64,000 bases of DNA from Astragalus membranaceus (taxonomy: Eukaryota; Streptophyta; Magnoliopsida; Fabales; Fabaceae), in contig CM076854.1 of NCBI GenBank assembly GCA_039519185.1, positions 17,519,192 to 17,583,191 on the forward strand, given 5' to 3'. Below are positions 12,190 to 24,117 of the stretch, in pieces (within the stretch, counting starts at the first letter, position 1; every line of letters begins with the position of its first letter). The translations under genes and the position numbers were made by a program. The notes beneath the pieces are model-generated. The model was not told the DNA's origin and ran no database searches. It saw nothing but the letters and a program-made list of their open reading frames with translations.

Positions 12190-12600
12190 AAAAATGTAAA
12201 TAGGGGACTAAGTCGACTGTACAGTCGGGTTAGTCTGCTTTTTAGGTCACTAATGAACCGTTACGGATCATGGCCTAAAATCCCTATTTAAAACAAACAA
12301 ATTTCTAAATTAAAATAAACACAAACACGTTTCTTCCCACAAATCAAATTCTCAAATTAGGGGACTAAGCTGACTGTACAGACGGGTTGGTCAGCGTTCT
12401 AGGATAAATGAGCCGTACGGCTCAGGAATCCTAAAACCCCTATTCCAATAAAATCAAACAAACACTTCAAACCATTTTCCAAACTCCAAAAACTCTATTT
12501 TCACAAAGTAGGGGACTAAGCCGACTGTACAGTCAGGTTAGTCATCGTTTTAGGACAAATGAACTGATCACTCAGGAGTCCTAAGATCCCTATATTAAAA
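12190..12600 (+). repeat. Three-copy degenerate repeat inside left LTR
   Basis: Each copy has AGGGGACTAAG, then GACTGTACAG, then a GGTTRGTC block and a closing CCTAAAAYCCCTAT. Copies lie about 12207-12290, 12359-12444 and 12508-12595. The same array is at about 20876-21270 in the right LTR. The central CTGTACAG is itself a palindrome. Confidence 0.75.
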
Positions 12601-13046
12601 AATACCAAGCAACAAACATTTTTCTACCAAGAACTACGTGTGATTTGATTCTCTACCAAGAGATACGTAGGAGCAGATGGGGGCCCACATCTGTCAATTG
12701 CACTAATAAAAAACCTTTTTTAGTCTTTTCCAAAATAATCATTTTCCTAAATAAAATATCAATTTTCTTCTTTCTTTTTAGTTCACGATAAAAGGGTAAA
12801 AATAAATGTTTTCAAAATTAACTTCCACTCTTACAACTAATTAGCAGGTAACCTTCCTTAGGAAGGATGTCGTGGGGTGCTAATACCTTCCCCACGCATA
12901 ACCGACTCCCGAACCAAAATCTGGTTTCAAGGACCCTTATCCATTCAAAAAGGGATTTTCCAATGTTTGCCCTTAAACTAAACTTTGGTGGCGGCTTCAT
13001 TTTTGAACCTTCGAGGAATCCTCTCCCGGATTTTTCGGTCGCTACA

Positions 13047-14046
13047 GCTAGCGACTTCACTGGGGACATTAAAGAGTCAAACCTAGTCTAATTAGTTGTA
13101 GGATTAGTTGTTAATTAAATGTTCTATTTTACCCTTCCCTTTCTGTCTTTTATTTTCATTGCATATTATTCTTTTGTGATATGAAAACCCTAGGATAGAA
13201 GACCACTTTTTGTATATGTGTTTGTTTGTTTTGCAGCTTGGGGGGTATTATTGATATTTTGCTCCTTCACACACTCCAATATCACGCTTTTTCACACACG
13301 TGAGAATAGTCCTATACCCGGACTGGAGAATAACCTAAGTTAGAACGAGACTGCGTAGTGATGGCCTACTGGATGTGCGTCCTGTTGGGTGGTCCGGAAA
13401 GTCTCACCTAGAGTTTGGTCCCTCTCGAGAATGCTGGCACTTCTAATAGCTTGCCTATTGTTGTTGACCAGTGTTCTTAATTGGGGTCGTTGGCTCTAGG
13501 AACCTTATATAGGACTCTTTAGAGCTACCCTTTGAAAGATTCACTCAATAGACGAGCCCTAGACCTATTCTCTAGGGAATCATCGTAGGACACAAAGGAG
13601 CCTCATACCCCTGCACTCAAACAAACACTGATACATTTTTCGGTCTTCTTAAAAAAAAATTCTCAAAAAAATCATGTGTTATTTTTGCAAATTATTTTTA
13701 GCATACCCCATGCATTTTTACCTGTCCCTCGAGAAGGGAATAAGAAAATTTAACATTTCATTCCTCATGCATTTCTATAACCGCCAGGGAATTGTAAGAG
13801 TTTCCTTCTGACGAGATGGATCAAACATTTTGCATTAATAAATCTTAAGTTTCTTTCAGTTCTGCGTCAAACAGAAAATTACAATTTCCCCGGCGTAACA
13901 CGAAATCATACATTTGCATTTCATGCACGTCTATTCATTCATTCATGTACTTACGAAAAAAGAAAAAAACTGAAAAAATAAACAGAGAATAAAAGGGCAA
14001 GCTGGTTCATCCACATCGCTACCGGACTCGCTCACAAGCAAGAAAA
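13047..14046 (+). other. Leader (5' untranslated) of Ogre/Tat element
   Basis: Begins GCTAGCGACTTCACTGGGGA. GCGACTTCACTGGGGA resembles the tRNA-Arg-type primer-binding site reported for Ogre/Tat elements, although it starts about three bases from the LTR end. The rest has no long ORF. Full-size Ogre elements carry an extra ORF before gag; none is visible here. Confidence 0.6.
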
Positions 14047-15684
14047 ATGGTCGAAAAGGATAATCAAGCTCTGAGAGAAGACATTGCAAAGCTGAAGGAT
14101 CAAATGAGTGAGATGATAGTATTGAAAGATCAAATGACCGAGATGATGGCGCTGAAAGATCAAATGTATGAATTCGTGAAACTCCTCGAGAGAAGAAATG
14201 TAGATGAAGGTGTTTCGGCAGGAAATACTGAGAACAATGCTACAAGTCTCCCTCCTCCTCCCAGCTCCGAGACTCCATACACCGCTGGAGTGAACGTCCA
14301 GAGCTACCAATGGCTCCCTTACGGTCTCCCAGCTGGTTACGCTCCTCCTACCATGGAAGCCAATCCAGAGGAAGGACCTTCGAAAGTCGCAGGACCTTCA
14401 GCTCAAAATACAAATGCAGAAATACCGCGAGTTCACTTCTCAAGTCCTGGGACTGCACCACAGGTCATTCCACAGGGTTATACTCTGTCACCAGTAGTAA
14501 TTCATCATGCTCCTACACCGAACCCCGCTGCAATGCCGATGGTTCCTCCCCACTACAACATGAGAGGACCCTCTCATAACAAATCAATGGAGGATTCTCA
14601 CCCCGAGGACAAATATCAGATACTAGAAGAGCGCCTGAGAGCAATTGAAGGATCCAATGTTGGCGCAAGGGATGCATACGATCCGTGTCTCGTCCCTAAT
14701 GTGATTATCCCACCCAAGTTCAAAGTGCCCGACTTTAACAAATACAGAGGGGTAACTTGTCCCGCTAGCCATCTGACTATGTATTGTAGAAGAATGGCCG
14801 CATTTGCACACGACGACAAACTGCTCGTCCATTACTTTCAGGACAGCTTGACCGGGGCAGCCTCAAGCTGGTACATGTAGTTGGAACGCACCCACATTCG
14901 ATGTTGGAAAGATCTGGCCGACGCTTTCTTAAAGCAGTACAAATACAACATTGATATGGCTCTTGATAGAGCACAGTTGCAGAATATGGTGAAAAGAAAC
15001 AAAGAATCATTCAAGGAGTATGCCCAGCGTTGGAGAGGATCAGCAGCGCAGGTAGTTCCGCCTCTACTAGAGAAAGAAATGGTATCCATGTTCATAGATA
15101 CGTTGCAATCACCCTTCTATGACAGATTAATTGGGAGCGTATCCTCTAACTTCTCAGACATGATCACCATAGGAGAAAGGTTGGAGAAGGGAATGAGAAA
15201 CGGGAAAGTCTCTCACGGTTCGGCCGAAACCAATAACCCAAGGAAGCCCTTCGCAGGATTTGTTAGAGGTAATGAAGGGGAAACTAACTCCATAACAAGA
15301 TCAGTGAAAGCCTCTTACACTTCCACAAACCGTCCTCAAGCCCTGCACTTCTCTACCCAAACCACTAAAAGCCATAAACCACCAAATTACCCAGAAAGGA
15401 GACATGTACAGTTTGATCCAATTCCCGCATCCTACTCAGATCTGTTCGACCACCTCACTAGTCACAACCTAATCTCCCCCCTCCCAATGAGGCCCATTGA
15501 ACCTCCTTTCCCGAGAGGCTATGACCCGAACGCCACTTGCGAATTTCACGCAGGCGCAATTGGGCATTCAGTAGAAAACTGCAAGGCGCTGAAACATGTG
15601 ATTCAGGATCTGATCGAATCCAAATGGTTGAGCTTCAATGAGGATGCTCCGAACGGAGGCACTAACTCTTTGCCAGGGGCATGA
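14047..15684 (+). pseudogene. gag: Ogre/Tat gag, one nonsense codon
   Basis: Capsid protein reading frame of about 545 codons, interrupted once by TAG at 14878-14880. The downstream part continues in the same frame, so a single CAG-to-TAG transition would explain the break. The N-terminus (residues 1-60) is a coiled coil with LKDQM repeats. A proline-rich linker follows. The gag core spans the stop (SWYM before it, then LERTHIRCWKDLADAFLKQY) and continues with YAQRWRGSAAQV. The C-terminal CEFHAGAIGHSVENC, followed by ALKHVIQDLIESKWLSF, is the Cys/His block typical of Tat/Ogre gag. The start ATG at 14047 precedes the coiled coil. The frame ends just where the protease linker would begin. Confidence 0.88.
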
Positions 15685-16280
15685 GGAGTCATCCGTCCGT
15701 GCTTTTGAAGGCGATCAAAGGGCTAAAAACAACATCAACCTTGTGCGCCTTTGTCCTGCAATTGAAGTACTTATGAATTGGGAGATTGTTGATTTTCTTG
15801 TGATTTTCGGTTCAAAGTAATGTTACGTAATGCAAATCCTATGGCTCTGCCCAAAGCCTTAGGACGTTTCAATAAGGGCATGGATGTTTCTTTCCGGTAT
15901 CAATATTAATAAAACAACATTTTGAATTCTCCAGCAAATTCCTTCTTTACTCATCTGCTCGCTTTACTTTTTCTTTTTATCCTTCTTCAATTTCTACTAA
16001 CGCAGACCTAAATAACTTGTCCTTGAAAATAACAACGTCGGTAACTCATGTCATAACGTTGATCGCCCCATTAATCAAACCAAGGAAGATGTTGAAGATA
16101 ACTGGGAAACTCTTTCAGAGGTGATGAGAATAATGGAACAAAAGGATAAAGTGACCCAGCCTCGCGTGGAATCAAACGAAATGATCAACTTGGGTACAAA
16201 AGAAGATAAAAAGGTGTTTAAAATTAACACCACACCAAAAGGACAGCAAATCAAGAAAGTTCGACGCACACTGACGTGAC
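15685..16280 (+). pseudogene. Protease-RT linker scrap of Ogre/Tat pol
   Basis: No protease active site is present. A degenerate frame at about 16060-16260 reads RPINQTKEDVEDNWE, then EVMRIMEQ, then EMINLGTKEDKKVFKI. This matches the acidic linker before reverse transcriptase in Tat/Ogre pol, usually INLGTEEDKKEVKIG. It breaks off near 16265, where the reverse transcriptase should start, and resumes as integrase about 40 bases later. Confidence 0.7.
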
Positions 16281-16302
16281 AAATCCGTGATTGTCAATAA
16301 AC

Positions 16303-16990
16303 ATGGTCTGCCGTTACGGCTTTCCTAAAAAAGATCGTCACGGACAGTGGTGAAAGGGCTACGCAAGGACTCCAAGTCGAGCATCATGATCCCTTCCCAT
16401 ACCGCCCAAAAAAAAAGGGGCAGTTGCGGCAACAGATGAAGAATATCAGGGATGATGGTGACATGTCACCTGAAATATGGTCTGCCGTTACGGCTTTCCT
16501 AAAAAGATCATCACGGACAATGGTGAAAGAGCCATGTAAGGACTCCAAGTCGAGCATCATGATCCCTCCCCATACCGCCCAAAAAAAACAAAATGGGGCA
16601 GTTGCGGCAACAAACAAAGAATATCAGAGATGATAGTGAGACTTCACCTTACATGGAGATCAGATCTCGTTCATACTTCAACAAGGGCAACCCCGTACGA
16701 TGGGAGTAGTACTTCCATTAAACCTCACCAAACTAAAGAACGGTTGTCTTATGTCTTATCGGAAAAGAACAAAGAAAATTTAACAAAAGAAGGTCTGTCC
16801 TCAACAATTTTAAAGAGACTTGGTGCCTAAGAAAGTCATACCCAAAAGGATTCCCACAGGAGATGGACCTCGAACTATAAAGGACCTCACGTGGTAAAGA
16901 GATCATTCTCTGGAAGAGCCTTAATTCTCACAAAAATGGACGGGGAAGACCTCCCACTCCCGGTGAACGCTGCCTAAAAAAGGCGTATAG
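16303..16990 (+). pseudogene. Integrase scraps of Ogre/Tat pol, with internal duplication
   Basis: 16303-16476 and 16477-16650 are two copies of a 174 bp unit (58 codons). Each encodes VCRYGFPKKI, then TDSG or TDNG, then EHHDP and SPYRP or FPYRP, the integrase core around the second Asp and the YRP motif. The catalytic Glu stretch is altered (GAVAAT instead of GAVEAA). Near 16890-16970, GPHVVKRSFSGRALILTKMD followed by GEDLPLPVN matches the integrase C-terminus. Frameshifts and stops throughout; not functional. Confidence 0.75.
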
Positions 16991-17989
16991 AAAAATGAGA
17001 AAGATGAGCCAAGCAAAAATAAGCTCGCTAGGTTGAAAACCCGGAAGGGCGGCCTAGGCAAAAGTTAGTGCGACCCGGTGGATTGAAAATCCAAAAGGGA
17101 CAATCCAGGCAAAAATCAGGGTCAGGAAGTTGGACTAAACAAACATTGAGGCAATCAACACTTCCAGAAGTCGGATGATGAGTGATCAAGGTCACGAACA
17201 TGAGTGGCTGGCACCGTTACTTCAAGGACACCAACTACCGAGAAGTCTGCTTAGTATTTCAGCTTTTCTCTTCTTTCAATGAAATTCTTGACGTAATCTT
17301 AAGTCGGTGTGCCTTCTGCACATTTGGCCTCCAATGTCAATATCAAACACTTTCCTTTCTTTTTACTTCCGTCTATTTTTGAAATGATGTTTTGTGATAA
17401 TTGATATTGAGTTGAGAAACATGTGGCATAATCAAAAGCATTACAACCATTACGAAATTTCCGAGAATCACGGAAGAGATATAGTCTTTCAATAAAACAC
17501 TTATAAAGAAGAAAGGAACTGCGGGAATAGAACAATAAATGCGTGATCATCTCAAATGATAAGTCCCAGTAATGTGCAATTGACTTAGGAGTACGAATAC
17601 ACTTGCTAGCCTCGTAACCCCATGCCGGGAGTCCTGCGAGTTGAAGGACCAGCAAAAAGAGAAGCCCAAAAAGAAAAGCAAAAAAAGAGACCAAAAAAGG
17701 CAACAAAAAAAAAGCCAAAAGAAAAATCATCCACATTCCATCATGCATTCACATATGTTTCATTCATCCCATCGGACACCTACCATTTCACACACCTATA
17801 TTGCACGCATGCATCATTCATCGCATTTTTAGACATGCCAAGTATAGATAGCTTTTCCCTTGTCAGGTAAATGCATTCATTAGGTATTTGTTAGAGAAGT
17901 ACGCCATGTGTCAAACCCAGTAGTTTGTTTCCTCAAATTCAGTGCTCCAAGCACCGGTCTCGTATCACAATTCAGACCCTCGGACCCCA

Positions 17990-18515
17990 GCAGTCCATCG
18001 CAGCCCCAGAGCTGTCTTAATTTAGACCTCCAACGGTCATCCATTCTAGATCGCACGTCGCGTTATCGAGCAACCGACGGATCATCCGACCCCAGGTCCA
18101 TCAGTTCAGTTCGACCCAGTATGTCAAAGCAGCGACTTCGAACTCTACCCTCAAGATCACTATGTCGCCACTGAGCGCGACGGATCATCCGACCCCAGGT
18201 CTTTCAGACTAGCTGTGTCAGCCTAAGACATGGTGGACGTCCTTGGAGGTGAGCAAATTAGGTCAACGACCTGATCTTGCCCCTCCGGCCGCTCGAAAAA
18301 GGCCAGCCCCGAGCATACCATTTTACTAGTACCATTGCTAGTTTGTGCTCTTTTGGACCCCCAGTGGTCCTTCAAAGCCCCAGTGCACCTTCGGACCCCA
18401 TTGGTCCTTTAGGGTTTAGGCAACCCCTTGGAGCCCCAGTGCTCCCTTAGAGCACAAATGCTCTTCTAGAGCCCCAAGGCTCCTCCAGATCCCCAGCGAT
18501 CATTCCTTTATTGTT
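17990..18515 (+). repeat. Degenerate short repeats before right LTR
   Basis: GACGGATCATCCGACCCCAG occurs at about 18075 and 18179. From 18350 a run of ~30 bp units alternates CCCAGTGGTCCTTC, CCCAGTGCACCTTCGG, CCCATTGGTCC, CCCAGTGCTCC and CCCCAAGGCTCC. It resembles the variable repeat zones known near the 3' end of large Tat/Ogre elements. Confidence 0.65.
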
Positions 18516-18659
18516 CTCCGTTAGCACGCCAAGTGTTAATCGTCCCCCTTTTCCCTAACTCATCTTCCCCCTGAGCGGACAAAATTAGAGTCTATTCTAT
18601 CTTTATTTTTATTTCTACTACGAAAATCTGAAAACCATTCACATTTTCTAGTAAAATAT

Positions 18660-18676
18660 AAATAAAGAGGGGCAGC
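18660..18676 (+). promoter_or_regulatory. Polypurine tract of Ogre/Tat element
   Basis: AATAAAGAGGGGCAGC immediately precedes the right LTR start (TGTTATACC at 18677), the correct place for the plus-strand DNA primer. Confidence 0.75.
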
Positions 18677-21600
18677 TGTTATACCCTAATTTTGCCCGGT
18701 CTTTTTATCATAATCGCTTTAGTCCCGTGTCATAAGCCCATGGCATTTCAAGCACTGTTTTGTTTAAAGTCGGACCAAATTGTCCAATTGGGCCTATGTC
18801 CAACCTTTTGGGTTGTTTTTGTTAGCTTATCTAATTGGGCTTACGCTTTCTGTTTTGAATCAGTTTTAATAAGCAGGCTTAGGCCTAATGTTTTGGGTCG
18901 TTTGGGCCTACATCTAACTTTTGGGCCAGTTTTGTTAATGGGCCTATGGCTGGTTTTTGGACCTATTTTATCCTTTTGACCAAAAAACCATAAAAAAATG
19001 ATAATAAAATCAGATTTAAAACCCAAAATATAATAAAATCAGAATTAAAATTTAATTTACAATAATCCAAAAAATCTTAAAATACAAAACAATTTTAAAA
19101 AAATATATATACAAAAATAATATAATCTGAAAATACATAATAATCCAAAAAATACAAAACAATAGAAAACGAAAGCAGCAGCTGCCCATAGGTGAGCAAG
19201 TCTTTGTTCCAACCCTAATCTTGCTGAGAAAGTTTTCTCCTTGAGCTGGCCAAAACCTAAAATGGAAACAAAATCAGGTCAGAATCGTTTTTTAATGGCC
19301 TAAACCGAATTTCTGCCTATATAAACAAGTCTGAACAACAATTCACAGACACACGAAATTGACCAAAATCAGAGAAGAAAGAATAGGATTTTTCACGCTA
19401 AAATCCTAATCACGAAACAACAAAAATTCTGACGGCAGTAGCAGCAAAAAAAAGTACCAGTAGGCAGTAATGGCAAAATGCGAATTTCAGAAGCTGGAAA
19501 CCAGGTTGGTTAAATCTTATTTTTAGTTAGGTGTTCTGTTTTTTTTTGCTTACTGTTTCAAATCTAAAAATGTGAAGATCAAAGAGTATTGTTGTTTAGT
19601 TCTGTTCCTATCAGTGATAATCAAAAAATATATGTATAGAGTTGGGTTTAGAATTTAGAATTAACACAGAGGAAAGATAGACGTTAGGGAAGGGTGATAA
19701 AATCGTGAATGAGAACAAGAATACATTTCTACTATTACAAAATCAGATCAAGCAAGCATCAGTTTTTAGACATTGTCAAAAAAGAGTAGAACCAGTAGAG
19801 AAAAAAGAGCCAAAACTCACCTCCGGCCACCGCGTACGGTGGTCGCTGAAAAACTCCGGCACGAAATCCCTGACTGTCGCCGTCATCCCTCCCCCTTCGG
19901 AGTTCGCGAAGCACCTACGTTTCGTGTTCGCCACCCACCGGAAATGCTATCACGACGTCCCCTCCGTCACCGTCGCTGCAACCACCATCACCGGTGTGAT
20001 CGCTGGCGAGCACCACCGCGTCCCTCCCTCCACCGTCGCCACCACGCGATGTCCGGCGTACACATCGTGACCTTCGCGAACCCCTGCTCTGTCGCCGTCG
20101 TGGCGTCGTTCTCTCGCAGCACCGCGAGCTGTTCCCGTCCGCACGATCGTCCTCGTTCCCTCTTTGCCGTCGCGAATCTTACCATCACCGCCTCGTGGAC
20201 TGTCGCGAAAACTCAGAGAACCCGTCGTCGTTGCCGGCCACGTTTGTTTCGACCCTTCGGCGAGCTTCACGCCATCACTCTCTTTCTCTCTCCGGTCAGC
20301 GTCGCTCCATCCCTCACCGTCGCCGGAGCACACGTCTTTCTCTCACCGCATAACCCTCTCGCTCTTCCCTTCGAGATTTCTGTTCCCACTCCCCTGCAAG
20401 ATTTTCGCTCTCTCTCCCTTGTGGATTTGCTGAAACGGCGCAGCACAAAAGGGAATGAATTAGGGTTGCAAAATTTTCGGTTTCCTCTTATATGCTGCCT
20501 TTTATTTATTTATTTATTTTATTTTAGGAAAAAACTCAGTTTACTAATTACCGCCCCTCGGTTTAATAATACACACCTTCTGCGCATTAGCCCAAGGCCT
20601 CCAAAACGATATTGGGCTTCCTTCTCACACCCCTGTGTTTCATTATTACAGCCTGCAAGCCCACCTTTTGAAACCCAGCCCAGTTCACAGAAACGAACTG
20701 GGCTCGTTATTTACACCACCCCTTTTTTAAATACAGCCCCCTGTTATTCACACCCCCTTTTTTACAAAGACACCCCGTTTTCATTCTTTTCAAATTTTTC
20801 TACTATGAAACAATTTTATTTCACAAACTTACATTTTTCTAAAACAACAAATAAATTCATTCTCAAAAATGTAAATAGGGGACTAAGTCGACTGTACAGT
20901 CGGGTTAGTCTGCTTTTTAGGTCACTAATGAACCGTTACAGATCATGGCCTAAAATCCCTATTTAAAACAAACAAATTTCTAAATTAAAATAAACACAAA
21001 CACGTTTCTTCCCACAAATCAGATTCTCAAATTAGGGGACTAAGCCGACTGTACAGACGGGTTGGTCAGCGTTCTAGGATAAATGAGCCGTACGGCTCAG
21101 GAATCCTAAAACCCCTATTCCAATAAAATCAAACAAACACTTCAAACCATTTTCCAAACTCCAAAAACTCTATTTTCACAAAGTAGGGGACTAAGCCGAC
21201 TGTACAGTCAGGTTAGTCATCGTTTTAGGACAAATGAACTGATCACTCAGGAGTCCTAAGATCCCTATATTAAAAAATACCAAGCAACAAACATTTTTCT
21301 ACCAAGAACTACGTGTGATTTGATTCTCTACCAAGAGATACGTAGGAGCAGATGGGGGCCCACATCTGTCAATTGCACTAATAAAAAACCTTTTTTAGTC
21401 TTTTCCAAAATAATCATTTTCCTAAATAAAATATCAATTTTCTTCTTTCTTTTTAGTTCACGATAAAAGGGTAAAAATAAATGTTTTCAAAATTAACTTC
21501 CACTCTTACAACTAATTAGCAGGTAACCTTCCTTAGGAAGGATGTCGTGGGGTGCTAATACCTTCCCCACGCATAACCGACTCCCGAACCCAAATCTGGT

Positions 21601-21721
21601 TTCAAGGACCCTTATCCATTCAAAAAGGGATTTTCCAATGTTTGCCCTTAAACTAAACTTTGGTGGCGGCTTCATTTTTGAACCTTCGAGGAATCCTCTC
21701 CCGGATTTTTCGGTCGCTACA
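18677..21721 (+). repeat. Right LTR of Ogre/Tat element
   Basis: Same ends as the left LTR (TGTTATACC...CGCTACA). It carries a TATA box at 19318-19324. A 397-codon open frame (19773-20966) spans the GC-rich block. In the left LTR the same frame is cut by CGA-to-TGA near 12018. Its composition (Arg/His/Ser/Pro-rich) and lack of motifs suggest an incidental frame. Confidence 0.92.
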
Positions 21722-22570
21722 TTTTTTTTCCTGACCTTGTTTTTTATACCTACATGTAAACGATGACACTCATTATTTTGTCTCAAAAAAAGCTTGAACT
21801 ATGTACCTCAATATAAGGAAGTTAAATCCTCATATATTAGACTTAGCTATGATTCGAGCACCTACAATATACATTAGCTTGAGCCCAATGATCGATAACT
21901 CTTTTGCATAGACAGGGACATTAGTTCACCATATTTGGTTAGGTAATTAATGCTTTTCTTCCTTGTCCAAGTAACCAATAGTCTTTAGCTTATTTTGTCA
22001 TATCAATAATTTTTTGATGAAACATTCCATTAAGGGAGTACAAAGGGAAGAGGGGGGTACTCCAATCCATTACAAATAGTCAATTTTACAATAAAACATC
22101 AAATTAGATATACACACCAAGCATAAAATAAGAATAAATTGTGCCCTCCCCTTCTAGCAATGAACCTCCCCTTATGTTTATTCTCTTCACAAGAGCATGA
22201 GCCCATAGCGATTTAATATCCGAACTTTCCTCTCCTGTGTTTGGTAATTTACCACCAAAATCACCCATATAATTAACACTCTTTTCCAATGCTACTATGG
22301 AATTTCTCCACAAATATCCAAATCATCAATGACAAGAATTTAGTGTCTTTTCTATAATGATAGATACCCCCATCATTTCTCGTATCATTGTATTCACATA
22401 TATCTTGTCTTTTACAATCAGTCATCCATCTTAGTACTCTCATCACATCTCTACAACACTAGTTTACTATCTTTTGTTCTTTACTATCTTTGGTTCTTTA
22501 ACTTTGTAGTAAAAAATCAATTTAGGATTTAGGAGTTTTCTTCCCTCTCACATGTCGCAGTACTAAGCAT

Positions 22571-22633
<63 letters not shown>

Positions 22634-22660
22634 TCTATCAAACTTGAGTTTTCTTTCTAA
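21722..22660. other. Non-coding spacer with dispersed repeat and (CT)n
   Basis: 22130-22420 matches about 7920-8600. 22008-22060 (TTTTTTGATGAAACATTCC, then GGGGGGTACTCCAATCC) resembles the T-run-bearing end of the LINE fragment at 40278-40494. 22571-22630 is an interrupted (CT)n microsatellite. The minus-strand 69-codon frame at 22104-22313 is unrecognised. Confidence 0.6.
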
Positions 22661-23470
22661 GTGTTTTTATCTAAAGAGACAATCTCAACCCCTCCTCCTT
22701 GTGACCCTTATTTCTCTAATTGGGATGACTCCTATAAACCCCAAAAAGTGCATAGGCAAGAGGAGGAAAAACTTTCTAGGTGGGGGAAAAATTTTGATAC
22801 AATGACGAAACAAATCTCAAGTCTCATTGCTTTATTATCTGAAGAGGCTCAAGAAACCCCTTCACAAATTAAGTCTACCCAAAATGAAGAAGTTGAGCAA
22901 ATTGTTTTAACCATTGGTGATGTTGTGATTGAGGTTCATAAGGGAAAGGTAACTTTAAGGAGTGGTAAAGAAGAGGATGTTATTAAAGCTTTAAATTCCA
23001 ATGAAAACTTCTCTTCTTTAACTTCTCTTTATTTTGATGATGTGGTTGAAACTAATATTTTTAGTGATTTAAAGATGCAGGATCTTAATTTTGGAAAAAA
23101 TTCTTATTTTGCAGGATCCTAGCATAGTGGTGGATGAAGATAAAATAAAAATTCACCATCCTTTGAAGTTCATCCACCATGTAGAAAAAAAAGAACAATG
23201 TGAACCACATCTCTAGAAAGCTAAGAAGGCGCACAACGTTAGATGTTAAATTTGTTCTCGGAGAGACCCCTGATTAAGCACCACGTATCGTCAGGCTCAT
23301 GACGTTAAACAAGCACTTCCAAGGAGGCAACCTGTGTTTTACTTTCAGTTATTTTTATTTTACTTTGTTTCTAGGAATAAGCTCAGACTGCAAGCTGTTA
23401 GCAATGTGGGGGTGGCATCTAGCAGGCCCACGCGTATGACTCAAAAGCCAGGATGGCTGAAGGGCTTTAT
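22661..23470 (+). pseudogene. Athila-type Gypsy fragment
   Basis: A 153-codon frame (22661-23122) ends in a gag-like C-terminal region with EVHKGKVTLRSGKEED; VTLRSGK is typical of Athila-lineage polyproteins. At 23280-23335 is the noncoding block GTCAGGCTCATGACGTTAAA, then CAAGCACTTCCAAGGAGGCA. It also occurs, inverted, at 62295-62345 in another Athila-like element and normally lies near the 3' end. The gag scrap thus joins the 3' end directly, with most of pol deleted. GTGGGGGTGG near 23405 may be the polypurine tract. Confidence 0.6.
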
Positions 23471-23480
23471 CCAGTAATGC

Positions 23481-24117
23481 TGTTGATGAAATTAGTATTG
23501 TACCTTATGCTTGTTTTAATTTAGTTCTATTGTCCTTAAGTGGCCCATGGCCCATTTTATCTGCTCAGCAGTAACCCTAGCTATATATAGTGCAATGTGC
23601 CTCTATTGAAGGATATGAAAAATGTGAAGTTGTTTTATGTTTATTTCCTTCTCTTGCAAACCTAGATCTAGTGATTAGCTTAGTGTAGTCTATCAATTGG
23701 TGCTTTCATTCTGATTCAATGCCCCCAAAACCAACAAACCCATCAACCAAGGACCTTGAAGATGCCATTCAAGCTTTCTATCAGCATATGGATGCAGTTC
23801 TGCATGAAAATAACCAGCAGCTTGAGCAACAGCTAGGGGAAAAACTGGGTTCTATGATTACAAGGTTGGAGAATCAGCAGCAAATTATGGATTCACGATT
23901 ATAGTGTGAGGCACAACAGCGCTGATTAATGAAAGGTTTGTTGCACAACAGCACCCTCCTTCACCAGGTGTTCTGTACCTAGCAGTATTTTGGTTGGCTG
24001 CTATTGGTAGGTCTCTTGCTGCCCTGGCAGGAAGTCAGTGAGCGCCCGGGGGGGTACCAGCAAAGCCACTCTGACGCTCAAGTCAGTATGAGAATAAGCT
24101 AGTGAATTTGCAAGGGA
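23481..24117 (+). mobile_element. 5' end of a Ty3/Gypsy element (short LTR plus gag start)
   Basis: A candidate short LTR (23481-23695) ends TCTATCA and contains TATATATAG near 23583. ATTGGTGCTTTCATTC, a recurrent plant Gypsy primer-binding site, follows at once. Then comes a gag-like start at 23719 (MPPKPTNPSTKDLEDAIQAF, and coiled-coil residues to 23904) that hits a stop. Traces of gag leader continue to about 24110 and are lost. LTR limits are uncertain. Confidence 0.5.

Larger units (their letters stand above)
9965..13046 (+). repeat. Left LTR of Ogre/Tat element
   Basis: Starts TGTTATACCCTAATTTTGCC and ends TCGGTCGCTACA. It pairs with 18677-21721. It contains a TATA box near 10644, a GC-rich coding-like block (11150-11760), and three spaced copies of a GGGGACTAAG...CTGTACAG...GGTTGGTCAG-type motif (near 12205, 12359 and 12508). 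Relative to the right LTR it keeps about 30 extra bases near 10370-10400. Confidence 0.92.
16990..18676 (+). other. 3' untranslated region of Ogre/Tat element
   Basis: No coding sequence. It holds a short GGAAGGGCGGCCTAGGC-type repeat (17040-17110), an A-rich AAAAAGC tract (17640-17730) and a GC-richer repeat zone (17930-18520). Confidence 0.6.
9965..21721 (+). mobile_element. Ogre/Tat-type Ty3/Gypsy retrotransposon, pol-deleted
   Basis: Full structural element of 11757 bp: left LTR, PBS-like site, leader, gag, damaged pol scraps, purine tract, right LTR. The internal region is only 5.6 kb, and protease plus reverse transcriptase/RNase H are absent. The gag style and the surviving linker and integrase pieces match the Tat/Ogre branch. 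Flanks are TTTTG on the left and TTTTT on the right, at best an imperfect 5 bp target-site duplication. The two LTRs look very similar by eye, which suggests a comparatively recent insertion. It would need enzymes from a related element to move. Confidence 0.88.
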
